From NCBI RefSeq assembly GCF_958445495.1, contig NZ_CAUCSQ010000024.1, positions 1-62,369 on the forward strand: DNA of 62,369 bases, written 5' to 3'. Shown here in pieces: positions 52,524 to 61,491 of the stretch (the stretch's first letter is position 1; each line of letters starts with the position of its first letter). Origin of the DNA: an uncultured Bacteroides sp. (lineage in GTDB: Bacteria; Bacteroidota; Bacteroidia; Bacteroidales; Bacteroidaceae). A model generated the notes under the pieces. It saw only the letters and a program-made list of their open reading frames with translations. It made no database searches and was not told the DNA's origin. The translations under genes were made by a program, and so were the position numbers.

Positions 52524-54301
52524 TGAGTAATACAATGAAAAAGAAAATCATATTCTTTCTGTGTGCATGCTGCATCATAGCGGCATGTACCGAAACATCG
52601 GAAGGTTTCCTTGACAGTAAAGGAAAAGAGACAGATGATTTGGAGACCGTTTTCGCCGACAGCGCGAAAGTGATGGGATTTCATGCCGCCTTATTCTGGC
52701 AGGTAGGCCGCGTCACGATGTCGCCGCACGGTGTGACAAGTAATTTGCAGAATTATAAAGACTATGAAGCGGGGACCGACAATAGCCGTTACAGCGGTTA
52801 TTTCCGGGTAACGGAATTTACGCCGGCTTATACCAAGGGCGATTTCAGCCAAGGAGGGACAAATGCCGGTTTCACGGATTTCCAGAGAGGATGGCAGGAA
52901 GCCTACCAGACGATTTACCGTTGCAATTCTTTCTTGCAGAATTATAAGAAAGCCCCGTTGACGGAAGCGACTAAAGAAAAGCTGGCTTATGAAGCCCGTT
53001 TCATCCGCGCTTTCTTCTATTTCCATCTGTTGCGTCAGTACGGTGCGGTGCCTCTGCTTTATGACGAAGTGATTGACCCGTTCAATCCGGCTTTTCTGGA
53101 GCGTTCCACTTTTGAGGAATGTGTGAACTATCTCGCCCAAGAGTTGCGGACCGTGGCCGAAGCCTTGCCTCTGGAACAAGGAGGAGCGGATTATGGCCGT
53201 CCCACCAGAGCTTCCGCATTGGGAGTGCTGACCGAGTTGTATGCGTTGGCAGCCAGTCCTTTGTACAATGGAGGGAATATTGGTAGCGGCGCCAATCGTT
53301 TGTTGGTCGGCTATGATGATTATGACGTAAACAGATGGCAGAATGTAGTCATTGCTGCCAAAGAGCTGATGGAGTTGGGAACCCATGAATTGGTAAAAGA
53401 CAATGAGACCCGTCCGGGAAACGGTTTTTATCTGGCTACTACCAAACGTGTGAACAGTGAAAGAGTCTGGTTTTGGGTAACGGTCAATACAACGGCTTAT
53501 CCCGCCAGCGCGCTACTGCCTAAAAGCCGTAGCGGCGGTCGCCAGATTCAGCCGTACCATGAGTTGATAGAAGCGTTCCCGATGAAAGACGGTACGCCTA
53601 TTGATAAAGAAAGCGAGGAATATAAAAAGAACCCGTACCAGAACCGTGACCCCCGTCTGGGCTATACTATCATCTACAATGAAGCCGAATGGATAAAGAC
53701 CAAAGGCGGCGAGGCCGAGAAAGTATATACATATAAGAATGCCACCCAGGATGGTTACGGTGTGAGCGGCGGAACCGAAACCGGCTATTATTTCAGAAAA
53801 TGCTGCAATGACACCAAGATGGGCAATGAGTACGACGAAGGAGTGGGACTGTCGTTCATCCGCTATGCCGACATCATGCTGCTGTATGCCGAAGCCTTGA
53901 CGGAGCTGAATGTGGATAAAAACCGCGCCGAGATAGAAAAGCAACTGTTTGAGATTCGCGACAGGGCGGGCATAGAGCCGGGAGATGATGAAAGATACGG
54001 AGTACCGGCAAATATGGATAAGGATGAAATGATTGATTTCATCATCAATGAAAGACGCATAGAATTCGCCAATGAATGCGGCAACCGCTTCTGGGATTTG
54101 AAACGCCGTAAACTGTACGAAAACCTAGATGGCGTGTGGACGAGCGCCGCTGTTTGGGAGAGAGCGAGCGACGGTTCTTATACATGGAGTGTAATGCCTA
54201 TCGAACAGCACTTCTTCTCTCAGAAGATGTATTTCAGCGCTATCCCTCAACGGGAAATCAATGCTTCTCACGGAAAGTTAATACAGAATCCGGGTTGGTA
54301 A
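52523..54301 (+). CDS. SusD/RagB-type surface lipoprotein (second pair of the glycan locus)
   Basis: A SusD family lipoprotein of about 592 residues (signal ends IIAACTETSEG). Marks are EARFIRAFFYFHLLRQYGAVP, RYADIMLLYAEALTEL, INERRIEFANECGNRFWD and the C-terminal IPQREIN with NPGW. The ATG at 52523 overlaps the SusC stop (TAATG) and would couple translation; an ATG at 52535 (MKKKIIFF) is as good for the signal peptide. It pairs with the preceding SusC. Two SusC/SusD pairs in one operon suggest that two related ligands are imported. Confidence 0.93.
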   Translation: MSNTMKKKIIFFLCACCIIAACTETSEGFLDSKGKETDDLETVFADSAKVMGFHAALFWQVGRVTMSPHGVTSNLQNYKDYEAGTDNSRYSGYFRVTEFTPAYTKGDFSQGGTNAGFTDFQRGWQEAYQTIYRCNSFLQNYKKAPLTEATKEKLAYEARFIRAFFYFHLLRQYGAVPLLYDEVIDPFNPAFLERSTFEECVNYLAQELRTVAEALPLEQGGADYGRPTRASALGVLTELYALAASPLYNGGNIGSGANRLLVGYDDYDVNRWQNVVIAAKELMELGTHELVKDNETRPGNGFYLATTKRVNSERVWFWVTVNTTAYPASALLPKSRSGGRQIQPYHELIEAFPMKDGTPIDKESEEYKKNPYQNRDPRLGYTIIYNEAEWIKTKGGEAEKVYTYKNATQDGYGVSGGTETGYYFRKCCNDTKMGNEYDEGVGLSFIRYADIMLLYAEALTELNVDKNRAEIEKQLFEIRDRAGIEPGDDERYGVPANMDKDEMIDFIINERRIEFANECGNRFWDLKRRKLYENLDGVWTSAAVWERASDGSYTWSVMPIEQHFFSQKMYFSAIPQREINASHGKLIQNPGW

Positions 54302-54319
54302 CCATAAAATAAAAAAAGT

Positions 54320-55753
54320 ATGAAATCGATATATAAATATCTGACAGGTTCGTTCTGCCTGGTTGCCGCCTTCCTGCTGGCAATCGGCTGTTCGGAAGAA
54401 TACGAATATAGCACGGACTATTCGTTCTACGATAATGTGAAATTGAAAGTGAATCTTGTGGACGAAAACAATGTCTTGTCCGTAAAGCTGGCTAATGGAA
54501 AGCATTCCCTTACCATTGCGGTCACTCCGGAGGATGTGCTCATTGACTCCAAGGCTTATATTTATGAGATTGGCGACACCAGTATCGCCACGGTGGAGCA
54601 AGACGGCACGATAACGCTGCTGAAAGTCGGCGAGACTACTTTGACGGTGAAATTCCGTGGAAATAAAGAAATATCGACAAGTTGCACGTTGAGAGTCGAA
54701 CCCACCTTGATTAGCGACTTGAACATAACCGGTGACAATATACGTGTGGAAGAAGGGAAAGAGTTGGATTTATCCCAATATGTCGTGGTTGTCCCGTCTG
54801 CGGCGGACAATAAGACACTCCGCTATGAAGTGAAAGAAGGTTTCGCCGATTATGCGGAAATGGTGGACGAAAGCAGCGTTGTCAAAGGTTTGAAAGAAGG
54901 AGATGCCATCATCGTCGTATCCACCGTTGACGGTTCGGAAATCTCTAAAGAAATCCCGTTGAAAGTGACAGGGAAGATTCCTGTGGAAAGGATAGACCTG
55001 AACAATGCCGCAAACCTGGAAGGAAAAACAGTTCCTGTCGGCCAGTTCTTCGATTTAGGTTCTGTCGTGACGGTCTATCCGTCTAACGCTTCGGACAAGA
55101 CCTTGAACTACAAGCTTGTTGCCGGGGAAGGCGTTGTTTCGATAGACGAGAACGGGATGGTGGAAACACTGGCCTCCGGAGACGTTACAATCGACATAAC
55201 ACCGGCAGACGGGTTGGGTGTTGCCGGTTCCCAGACCATCAGGTTCAAGGTAGACGCCTCCAAGACACTCTTCGAACGCGCTTTGTGGTTTGTAGATACC
55301 TCCATCGTATATGCAAACGGCAAGAATTATACGACAGATAAAGATACCGGTAATCCGGAACATCTGATAGACGGAAAAACGACTACCTATCTGGCTTTGA
55401 CAAAACCGGGAAAGAAATACAATGAAGAAGTGACGCCGGCCGACCACGTTCTTTTCTTTGTCGTCGATATGCAAGCCGAGCAGGAATTCAATTATTTCCA
55501 GTATGTACATAGAAATACGACAGCCAATTTCCAGGCATTTAAGATTTCGATGTTCGGAAGTAATGATAATGAAAACTATACCGCAATTGAAGAAGATATT
55601 GCTGTAGGTCCTGCAACCGAATCTTCCAAAGTGACTTTTGAAAAATTCGTTGCGACTTCTAGCTACAGATATATCAAAGTCGTGTTTAGAGACTGGAATA
55701 AAGACGCGGGTATTAATATTACGGTTGCAGAATTCAATGTAGGTAAAAAGTAA
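54320..55753 (+). CDS. Surface lipoprotein with Ig-like (BIG2) repeats and a discoidin-like C-terminus
   Basis: A 477-residue lipoprotein (signal ends AIGCSEEYEY). Three bacterial Ig-like (BIG2-type) modules lie at about residues 45-135, 137-225 and 228-320, each closing with patterns such as IATVEQDGTITLLKVGETTLTV. Residues about 325-477 resemble a discoidin (F5/8 type C, CBM32-like) fold, with a typical start (TTYLALTKPG) and end (YRYIKVVFRDWNKDAG). This is the usual layout of a surface glycan-binding protein at the end of a Bacteroides glycan locus: stalk domains holding a sugar-binding tip. No enzyme motif. A terminator follows. Confidence 0.82.
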   Translation: MKSIYKYLTGSFCLVAAFLLAIGCSEEYEYSTDYSFYDNVKLKVNLVDENNVLSVKLANGKHSLTIAVTPEDVLIDSKAYIYEIGDTSIATVEQDGTITLLKVGETTLTVKFRGNKEISTSCTLRVEPTLISDLNITGDNIRVEEGKELDLSQYVVVVPSAADNKTLRYEVKEGFADYAEMVDESSVVKGLKEGDAIIVVSTVDGSEISKEIPLKVTGKIPVERIDLNNAANLEGKTVPVGQFFDLGSVVTVYPSNASDKTLNYKLVAGEGVVSIDENGMVETLASGDVTIDITPADGLGVAGSQTIRFKVDASKTLFERALWFVDTSIVYANGKNYTTDKDTGNPEHLIDGKTTTYLALTKPGKKYNEEVTPADHVLFFVVDMQAEQEFNYFQYVHRNTTANFQAFKISMFGSNDNENYTAIEEDIAVGPATESSKVTFEKFVATSSYRYIKVVFRDWNKDAGINITVAEFNVGKK

Positions 55754-55785
55754 TAGACAGGGTTTGTTTTTTGCACTTTTATGTT

Positions 55786-55823
55786 AAGGCTGTCCCGAAT
55801 CGTAACGGGGCAGCCTTACTTTT
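55786..55823 (+). terminator. Rho-independent terminator of the M60/GH29/SusCD operon
   Basis: Stem AAGGCTGTCCC (55786-55796) / GGGGCAGCCTT (55807-55817), with one G-T pair, 10-nt loop, followed by ACTTTTCC. It lies 32 bases after the last gene. Confidence 0.75.
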
Positions 55824-55827
55824 CCAA

Positions 55828-56275
55828 CTATGCGATAAAACTGACGGATACCTCTTGAGCCCTGTCTCCTTTCCTTTTCAGCATTAACGTCCCCGGCGCG
55901 TTCTTGAATTTCTGCGAGAAACTGTAAGTTAATGAATAACATCGGCTTTCCGGCGCGGGATACGGATAATTGTCCGTCCGGACGGTTGGCGGTTTGTCGT
56001 TTTTCAGTAAATAGCGATAAGTCTTTGCCGGAAACGTCAGCGGTGAAAGATACAGTGTACCCTATCGCTTTCGGTATTTTATATCCTGCCTGCGAATAGG
56101 GGAACTATGTACTTTAAGTCATGGTTCAGGATGTCGTGCCCGCTTATGCATTCGGATTCCTTGACGAATTGGGCAAACTAAAAGTCCTGTCCGCCGCACA
56201 TGCCGTCTAATTGGGCAAATCAGTTGTCCGAAGATAATACTGTCAGGTTAAAATATTGTAAACTTCATCGGATAA
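55828..56275 (-). pseudogene. Decayed 3' end of an unknown protein-coding gene
   Basis: Read on the minus strand, this otherwise empty region keeps protein-like sequence in two frames. Frame one runs from about 56275 to about 56085: it includes YFNLTVLSSDN, then a stop where TGG may have become TGA, AQLDGMCGGQDF, another stop, and FVKESECISGHDILNH. The reading then shifts frame twice around 56085 and 56000, giving GYKIPKAIGYTVSF and then TYSFSQKFKNAPGTLM, and it ends at a clean stop (55828-55830). Two in-frame stops plus frameshifts and no start mean it is not functional. I cannot name the parent family. The strand is opposite to the glycan operon. Confidence 0.5.
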
Positions 56276-56354
56276 ATCTTTGTCCATTAGATAATTTTAG
56301 TGTTATAGGATTAAAAATAATTCCTCTACTCTGTGTAATCTCTGGTTAAAAAGT

Positions 56355-56362
56355 TACTTTTG
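56355..56362 (+). promoter_or_regulatory. -7 promoter box upstream of rpoN
   Basis: TACTTTTG, an exact TAnnTTTG match, 31 bases before the rpoN start. Confidence 0.5.
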
Positions 56363-56393
56363 TAGCGAGAAACAATAGAAATCGAAAACAAGT

Positions 56394-57878
56394 ATGGTAC
56401 AAGGCTCCCGTCAAATACAGTCGCAGGCACAGCAGCAGATACAAACGCTCTCGCCCCAGCAAATCCTGGTGGTGAAACTGTTGGAGCTTCCCGCAGTGGA
56501 ATTAGAGGACCGTATCCATGCCGAATTGTTGGAAAATCCCGCTCTCGAAGAGGGACGGGAAGAATCGGCGGCAGACGAATACGCTGATGCCGACAGTCCT
56601 GAAGAAAACATGGACAATGATGCCGGTGACTATGATTCTTTGAACGACTATCTTACGGAAGACGATATTCCCGACTATAAATTGCAGGAGAACAACCGCT
56701 CGAAAGACGAGCAGGCGGAAGACATCCCGTTCTCCGATTCCACCTCTTTTTATGAAATCCTGAAAGAACAGTTGCGCGAACGTAACCTGACGGAGCATCA
56801 GCACGAACTGGTGGAATACCTCATCGGTTCGCTGGACGACGACGGACTGCTTCGTAAGTCTTTAGACAGCATTTGTGACGAGCTGGCCATTTATGCCGGG
56901 ATAGAATCGACGGAGGACGAACTGGAGGAAGCGCTGCATGTCTTGCAGGATTTTGACCCGGCAGGTATCGGGGCCCGTAACTTGCAGGAGTGCTTGCTGA
57001 TACAAATCCGCCGGAAAAAAGACGAAGAGAGGAATAACGACCCCGTATTGGACCTGGAAGAACGCATCATCAGCGATTGTTATGAAGAGTTCACCCGCAA
57101 GCATTGGGAGAAAATTATCAAAAAGCTGGATGTGGGCGAAGAGGCTTTCAATGAGGCAATCGGTGAAATAACCAAGTTGAACCCGCGTCCGGGAGCCTCT
57201 TTGGGAGAGACCATCGGAAGAAACCTGCAACAGATAGTCCCCGACTTTATTGTGGAAACCTATGACGACGGAACAATCCATATCAGCCTTAACAACCGCA
57301 ATGTGCCTGAGCTGCGCATGAGCCGCGACTTCACGGAAATGGTGGAGGAACATACGAAAAACAAGGCGAACCAGACGAAAGAGGCGAAGGAGGCGATGAT
57401 GTTCCTGAAGCAGAAAATGGATGCGGCGCAAGGATTCATTGACGCGGTGAAACAGCGGCAGAACACTCTGATGACTACCATGCAGGCAATCGTAGACCTG
57501 CAACGGCCTTTCTTCCTCGAAGGAGACGAATCCTTGTTGAAACCGATGATTCTCAAAGATGTCGCCGAACGTACGGGGCTGGATATTTCCACAATTTCCC
57601 GTGTGAGCAACAGCAAGTATGTGCAGACCAACTTCGGCATTTATCCGCTCAAGTTCTTCTTTAGCGACGGATACACCACCGAAGACGGCGAAGAGATGTC
57701 CGTCCGGGAAATCCGCAAGATTCTGAAAGAATGTATCGACGGGGAAGATAAGAAGAAACCGCTTACCGACGATGAGCTGGCGGAGATATTGAAAGAGAAA
57801 GGCTATCCCATCGCCCGGCGTACGGTAGCCAAATACCGGCAGCAACTTAACATCCCCGTGGCGAGGCTGCGGAAATAG
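56394..57878 (+). CDS. rpoN: RNA polymerase sigma-54 factor
   Basis: A 494-residue sigma-54. The N-terminal activator-binding region is glutamine- and leucine-rich (QQIQTLSPQQILVVKLLELP and LLENPALEEG). An acidic linker follows (about residues 55-115), then the core-binding domain (LQDFDPAGIGARNLQECLL), the DNA-binding helix-turn-helix (LDISTISRVSNSKYVQT) and the C-terminal RpoN box (IARRTVAKYRQQLNIP). All regions are present. Sigma-54 directs transcription from -24/-12 promoters and needs enhancer-binding ATPases; none is encoded here. Confidence 0.97.
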   Translation: MVQGSRQIQSQAQQQIQTLSPQQILVVKLLELPAVELEDRIHAELLENPALEEGREESAADEYADADSPEENMDNDAGDYDSLNDYLTEDDIPDYKLQENNRSKDEQAEDIPFSDSTSFYEILKEQLRERNLTEHQHELVEYLIGSLDDDGLLRKSLDSICDELAIYAGIESTEDELEEALHVLQDFDPAGIGARNLQECLLIQIRRKKDEERNNDPVLDLEERIISDCYEEFTRKHWEKIIKKLDVGEEAFNEAIGEITKLNPRPGASLGETIGRNLQQIVPDFIVETYDDGTIHISLNNRNVPELRMSRDFTEMVEEHTKNKANQTKEAKEAMMFLKQKMDAAQGFIDAVKQRQNTLMTTMQAIVDLQRPFFLEGDESLLKPMILKDVAERTGLDISTISRVSNSKYVQTNFGIYPLKFFFSDGYTTEDGEEMSVREIRKILKECIDGEDKKKPLTDDELAEILKEKGYPIARRTVAKYRQQLNIPVARLRK

Positions 57879-57949
57879 CCGGCGGCAGGCAGAGTACAAA
57901 GACAGAGAACCATAAATCATAATTTTATCAATCCTAATTCAAGAAGAGC

Positions 57950-58621
57950 GTGGATAAAGAAAGAGAACATATCATTGCAGATAAGACCATGTTGCAGGTG
58001 GCGAGAATAACTTCGACGGTGTTTACCCCGTTTTCAATTCCGTTTTTATCCTTTCTGGTGTTATTCCTGTTTTCTTATCTTCGTATCATGCCGACACAAT
58101 ATAAGTTGATAGTGCTGGGAATCGTTTATTGCTTTACGATACTGACGCCTACCATCACCATTTTCCTGTTCCGTAAAATCAACGGGTTCGCCCGTCAGGA
58201 ATTGGGTGAGCGTAAAAAACGTTACGTGCCTATCCTGCTGACTATCATCTCGTATGTGTTTTGTCTGCTGATGATGCGTAAACTGAATATTCCCTGGTAT
58301 ATGACCGGCATTATCCTGGCTTCGCTGGTGGTATCCGTCATTTGCATCATGGTGAACCTGAAATGGAAATTGAGCGAGCACATGGCGGGGATAGGCGGAG
58401 TAATCGGCGGGCTGGTCTCTTTCAGCGCGCTGTTCGGTTATAATCCGGTGACGTGGTTGTGCCTGTTTATTCTGATTGCAGGCATCTTGGGTTCCGCACG
58501 AATCATTCTGGGGCATCATACGCTGGGAGAAGTGCTTTCCGGCTTTACGGTCGGTCTGGTAACTGCCCTTCTGGTACTCCATCCGGTGAGTAACCTGTTA
58601 TTCCGGGTATTTTTATTTTAA
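57950..58621 (+). CDS. PAP2-like membrane phosphatase family protein
   Basis: A 223-residue membrane protein starting at GTG (57950), with about six hydrophobic helices. Motifs are in PAP2 order: a basic RKKRYVPI segment (C1-like), SEHMAGIGG with the conserved histidine (C2), and SARIILGHHTLGEVLSG (C3). In C3 the usual aspartate after the histidine is glutamate and the first serine-arginine is alanine-arginine, so activity is uncertain. PAP2 enzymes remove phosphate from lipids such as undecaprenyl diphosphate or phosphatidic acid. It lies between rpoN and gcvH on the same strand. It may be a lipid phosphatase or a diverged relative. Confidence 0.75.
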   Translation: MDKEREHIIADKTMLQVARITSTVFTPFSIPFLSFLVLFLFSYLRIMPTQYKLIVLGIVYCFTILTPTITIFLFRKINGFARQELGERKKRYVPILLTIISYVFCLLMMRKLNIPWYMTGIILASLVVSVICIMVNLKWKLSEHMAGIGGVIGGLVSFSALFGYNPVTWLCLFILIAGILGSARIILGHHTLGEVLSGFTVGLVTALLVLHPVSNLLFRVFLF

Positions 58622-58651
58622 AAACAGTATAAATCCTAAAAACTAATTATT

Positions 58652-59032
58652 ATGAATTTTCCACAAGACTTGAAGTACACGAACGAGCACGAATGGATTC
58701 GTGTAGAAGGAGACATCGCTTATGTCGGTATCACAGATTATGCACAGGAACAGTTAGGTGATATCGTGTTTGTAGACATACCTACCGTAGGAGAGACGCT
58801 GGAAGCCGGCGAGACTTTCGGTACGATTGAAGTGGTAAAGACCATCTCCGACCTTTTCCTGCCGGTGGCGGGCGAAGTGCTGGAGCAAAACGAAGCTCTG
58901 GAGGAAAATCCGGAACTGGTGAATAAAGACCCTTATGGCGAGGGATGGCTGGTTAAGATAAAGCCGGCGGACGTCAAGGCTGTGGAAGACTTGCTGGATG
59001 CGGAAGCATATAAAGCGGTGGTGAACGGATAA
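58652..59032 (+). CDS. gcvH: Glycine cleavage system H protein
   Basis: A 126-residue lipoyl carrier that shuttles the aminomethyl group of glycine between the P and T proteins. The lipoylated residue is Lys63 in FGTIEVVKTISDLFLP, and the opening YTNEHEWIRVEGDIAYVGITD is typical. Full length. The P, T and L proteins are not in this window, and such scattering is usual for Bacteroides. It starts 30 bases after the PAP2-like gene. Confidence 0.97.
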   Translation: MNFPQDLKYTNEHEWIRVEGDIAYVGITDYAQEQLGDIVFVDIPTVGETLEAGETFGTIEVVKTISDLFLPVAGEVLEQNEALEENPELVNKDPYGEGWLVKIKPADVKAVEDLLDAEAYKAVVNG

Positions 59033-59119
59033 GAAGCCGTTCTTGAAAAGACGTCCGGGACTGTAAAGTGGTAAAAGCTAAATAGTAACTAAAAAGTAGA
59101 ATAGTAAACAGTGATTAAC

Positions 59120-59629
59120 ATGACTCCAATTGTAAGTATCATCATGGGCAGCACATCCGACCTTCCCGTTATGGAAAAGGCGGCGCAACTGCTGAATGAT
59201 ATGCATGTACCGTTCGAAATGAACGCTCTGTCAGCCCACCGCACGCCGGAAGCTGTGGAAGAGTTTGCAAAAAACGCCCGTAACCGGGGGATTAAAGTGA
59301 TTATTGCCGCTGCCGGAATGGCTGCCGCCCTTCCCGGAGTGATTGCGGCCAATACTACGCTTCCGGTCATCGGAGTACCCGTGAAAGGTTCCGTCCTCGA
59401 CGGGGTAGACGCTCTTTATTCCATTATCCAGATGCCTCCCGGAATCCCGGTAGCCACGGTGGCTATCAACGGGGCGATGAACGCGGCTATTCTGGCTGTC
59501 CAGATGCTTGCGTTGAGTGATGAAAAGCTGGCGGAAGACTTTGCCGCTTACAAGGAAGGTCTGAAAAAGAAAATCGTAAAGGCGAATGAAGAGTTGAAAG
59601 AAGTTAAGTTTGAATATAAAACGAACTGA
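59120..59629 (+). CDS. purE: N5-carboxyaminoimidazole ribonucleotide mutase
   Basis: A 169-residue class I PurE, which converts N5-CAIR to CAIR in purine synthesis. Motifs are IIMGSTSDLPVMEKAAQ, NALSAHRTPE and the loop GVPVKGSVLDGVDALYSI. I use the ATG at 59120 (MTPIVSIIMG); a GTG at 59111 would add three residues. Its stop codon overlaps the ispG start (TGATG), so the two are translationally coupled. Confidence 0.96.
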   Translation: MTPIVSIIMGSTSDLPVMEKAAQLLNDMHVPFEMNALSAHRTPEAVEEFAKNARNRGIKVIIAAAGMAAALPGVIAANTTLPVIGVPVKGSVLDGVDALYSIIQMPPGIPVATVAINGAMNAAILAVQMLALSDEKLAEDFAAYKEGLKKKIVKANEELKEVKFEYKTN

Positions 59630-61461
59630 TGGATTTATTCAATTATTCTCGAAGAGAAACTACAGAAGTCAATATTGGGGCTGTGCCGTTAGGCGGCCCC
59701 AATTCTATTCGTATCCAGTCGATGACTAATACGCCGACCCAGGATACGCAAGCTTGCGTGGAACAGGCAAAGCGGATTGTGGATGCGGGAGGGGAGTATG
59801 TCCGCCTGACGACACAGGGTATCAAAGAGGCTGAAAACCTGATGAATATAAATATCGGTTTGCGTAGCCAGGAGTATATGGTTCCTTTGGTAGCCGACGT
59901 GCACTTTAACCCGAAAGTGGCGGATGTGGCGGCCCTTTATGCGGAAAAGGTGCGCATCAATCCGGGAAATTACGTAGATGCTGCCCGCACTTTCAAGAAA
60001 CTGGAATATACGGACGAGGAATACGCGCAGGAGATACGGAAAATCCGTGACCGTTTTGTGCCGTTCCTGAATATCTGCAAGGAAAATCATACGGCAGTCC
60101 GTATCGGTGTGAATCACGGTTCTTTGTCCGACCGCATCATGTCCCGTTACGGCGATACGCCCGAAGGGATGGTGGAGTCCTGCATGGAGTTCCTCCGTAT
60201 CTGCGTGGAAGAGAATTTCACGGATGTCGTGATTTCCATCAAGGCGTCCAATACGGTGGTGATGGTGAAAACCGTCCGTCTACTGGTGGCCGTGATGGAA
60301 AAAGAAGGGATGGCATTTCCGCTGCATCTCGGAGTGACGGAAGCCGGAGACGGTGAAGACGGGCGTATCAAGTCCGCTCTCGGTATCGGGGCGTTGCTGT
60401 GTGACGGACTGGGCGATACCATCCGTGTTTCTTTGAGCGAGGCGCCCGAAGCAGAAATCCCTGTTGCCCGCAAGTTGGTCGATTACATCCTGTTGAGGCG
60501 GAATCATCCTTTTATCCCCGGAATGGAGGCGCCGGAGTTCAACTACCTGTCGCCCGAACGCCGCAAGACGCGGGCTGTCCGCAATATCGGGGGAAGGCAG
60601 GTCCCGGTAGTCATTGCCGACCGTATGGACGGAAAAACGGAAGTGAATCCGCAGTTTACCCCGGATTATATTTATGCCGGACGTGCTTTGCCCGAACAGC
60701 GGGAAGCCGGGGTGGAGTATATACTCGACGCTGATGTATGGACAGGGGAAGCCGGCACATGGCCTGCCTACAATCATCTGCAATTGTTGTTGATGGGAGG
60801 ATGTCATGCGGAACTCAAGTTTTTATTTATGTCTTATATGGCGCAGACGGATGAGGTGATTGCTTGTCTGAAACAGCATCCTGAGGTGGTTGTCGTCTCT
60901 CAGAGTAACAACCCGAACCGTTTGGGTGAACATCGTGCACTGGTACATCAGTTGATGGTGGAGGATTTGCACAATCCGGTAGTCTTTTTCCAGCATTATG
61001 CCGAGGATAATGCCGAGGACTTGCAGATAAAGTCGGCCGCTGATATGGGAGCCCTGATTTTTGACGGTCTTTGCGATGGAATCTTCCTGTTCAACCAAGG
61101 CAGTTTGAGTCATGCGGTCATTGATGCGACAGCATTCGGAATCTTACAGGCGGGACGTACCCGTACTTCCAAAACGGAGTATATTTCTTGTCCCGGTTGC
61201 GGCCGCACGCTTTATGATTTGGAAAAGACAATTGCCCGTATCAAGGCTGCCACTTCGCATTTAAAAGGGTTGAAAATCGGTATTATGGGATGTATCGTGA
61301 ATGGACCGGGTGAGATGGCGGATGCCGATTACGGATATGTAGGAGCCGGTCGGGGACGAATTAGTCTTTATAAAGGTAAGGTTTGTGTGGAAAAGAACAT
61401 ACCCGAAGAAGAAGCGGTAGAGAAATTGCTGGAGTTTATACGGACTGACCGGGGAGAATAA
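59629..61461 (+). CDS. ispG: 4-hydroxy-3-methylbut-2-enyl diphosphate synthase (large Bacteroidota/plant-type form)
   Basis: A 610-residue IspG, which makes HMBPP from MEcPP in the non-mevalonate isoprenoid pathway using a [4Fe-4S] cluster. The N-terminal TIM barrel starts at SRRETTEVNIGAVPLGG. Cluster ligands are the cysteines in ISCPGCGRTL and GCIVNGPGEM with the neighbouring glutamate. Compared with the E. coli enzyme of about 370 residues there is an extra middle domain of about 240 residues (roughly 270-510), as known for plants, Chlamydia and Bacteroidota. It follows purE with a one-base overlap. Confidence 0.97.
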   Translation: MDLFNYSRRETTEVNIGAVPLGGPNSIRIQSMTNTPTQDTQACVEQAKRIVDAGGEYVRLTTQGIKEAENLMNINIGLRSQEYMVPLVADVHFNPKVADVAALYAEKVRINPGNYVDAARTFKKLEYTDEEYAQEIRKIRDRFVPFLNICKENHTAVRIGVNHGSLSDRIMSRYGDTPEGMVESCMEFLRICVEENFTDVVISIKASNTVVMVKTVRLLVAVMEKEGMAFPLHLGVTEAGDGEDGRIKSALGIGALLCDGLGDTIRVSLSEAPEAEIPVARKLVDYILLRRNHPFIPGMEAPEFNYLSPERRKTRAVRNIGGRQVPVVIADRMDGKTEVNPQFTPDYIYAGRALPEQREAGVEYILDADVWTGEAGTWPAYNHLQLLLMGGCHAELKFLFMSYMAQTDEVIACLKQHPEVVVVSQSNNPNRLGEHRALVHQLMVEDLHNPVVFFQHYAEDNAEDLQIKSAADMGALIFDGLCDGIFLFNQGSLSHAVIDATAFGILQAGRTRTSKTEYISCPGCGRTLYDLEKTIARIKAATSHLKGLKIGIMGCIVNGPGEMADADYGYVGAGRGRISLYKGKVCVEKNIPEEEAVEKLLEFIRTDRGE

Positions 61462-61491
61462 TCATTGGGAGATAATTGCAGTTGTCGGTCA

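Noticed and set aside
56862..57920. A 352-codon open frame opposite rpoN
   Set aside because: Antisense shadow; the rpoN frame is complete with all domains.
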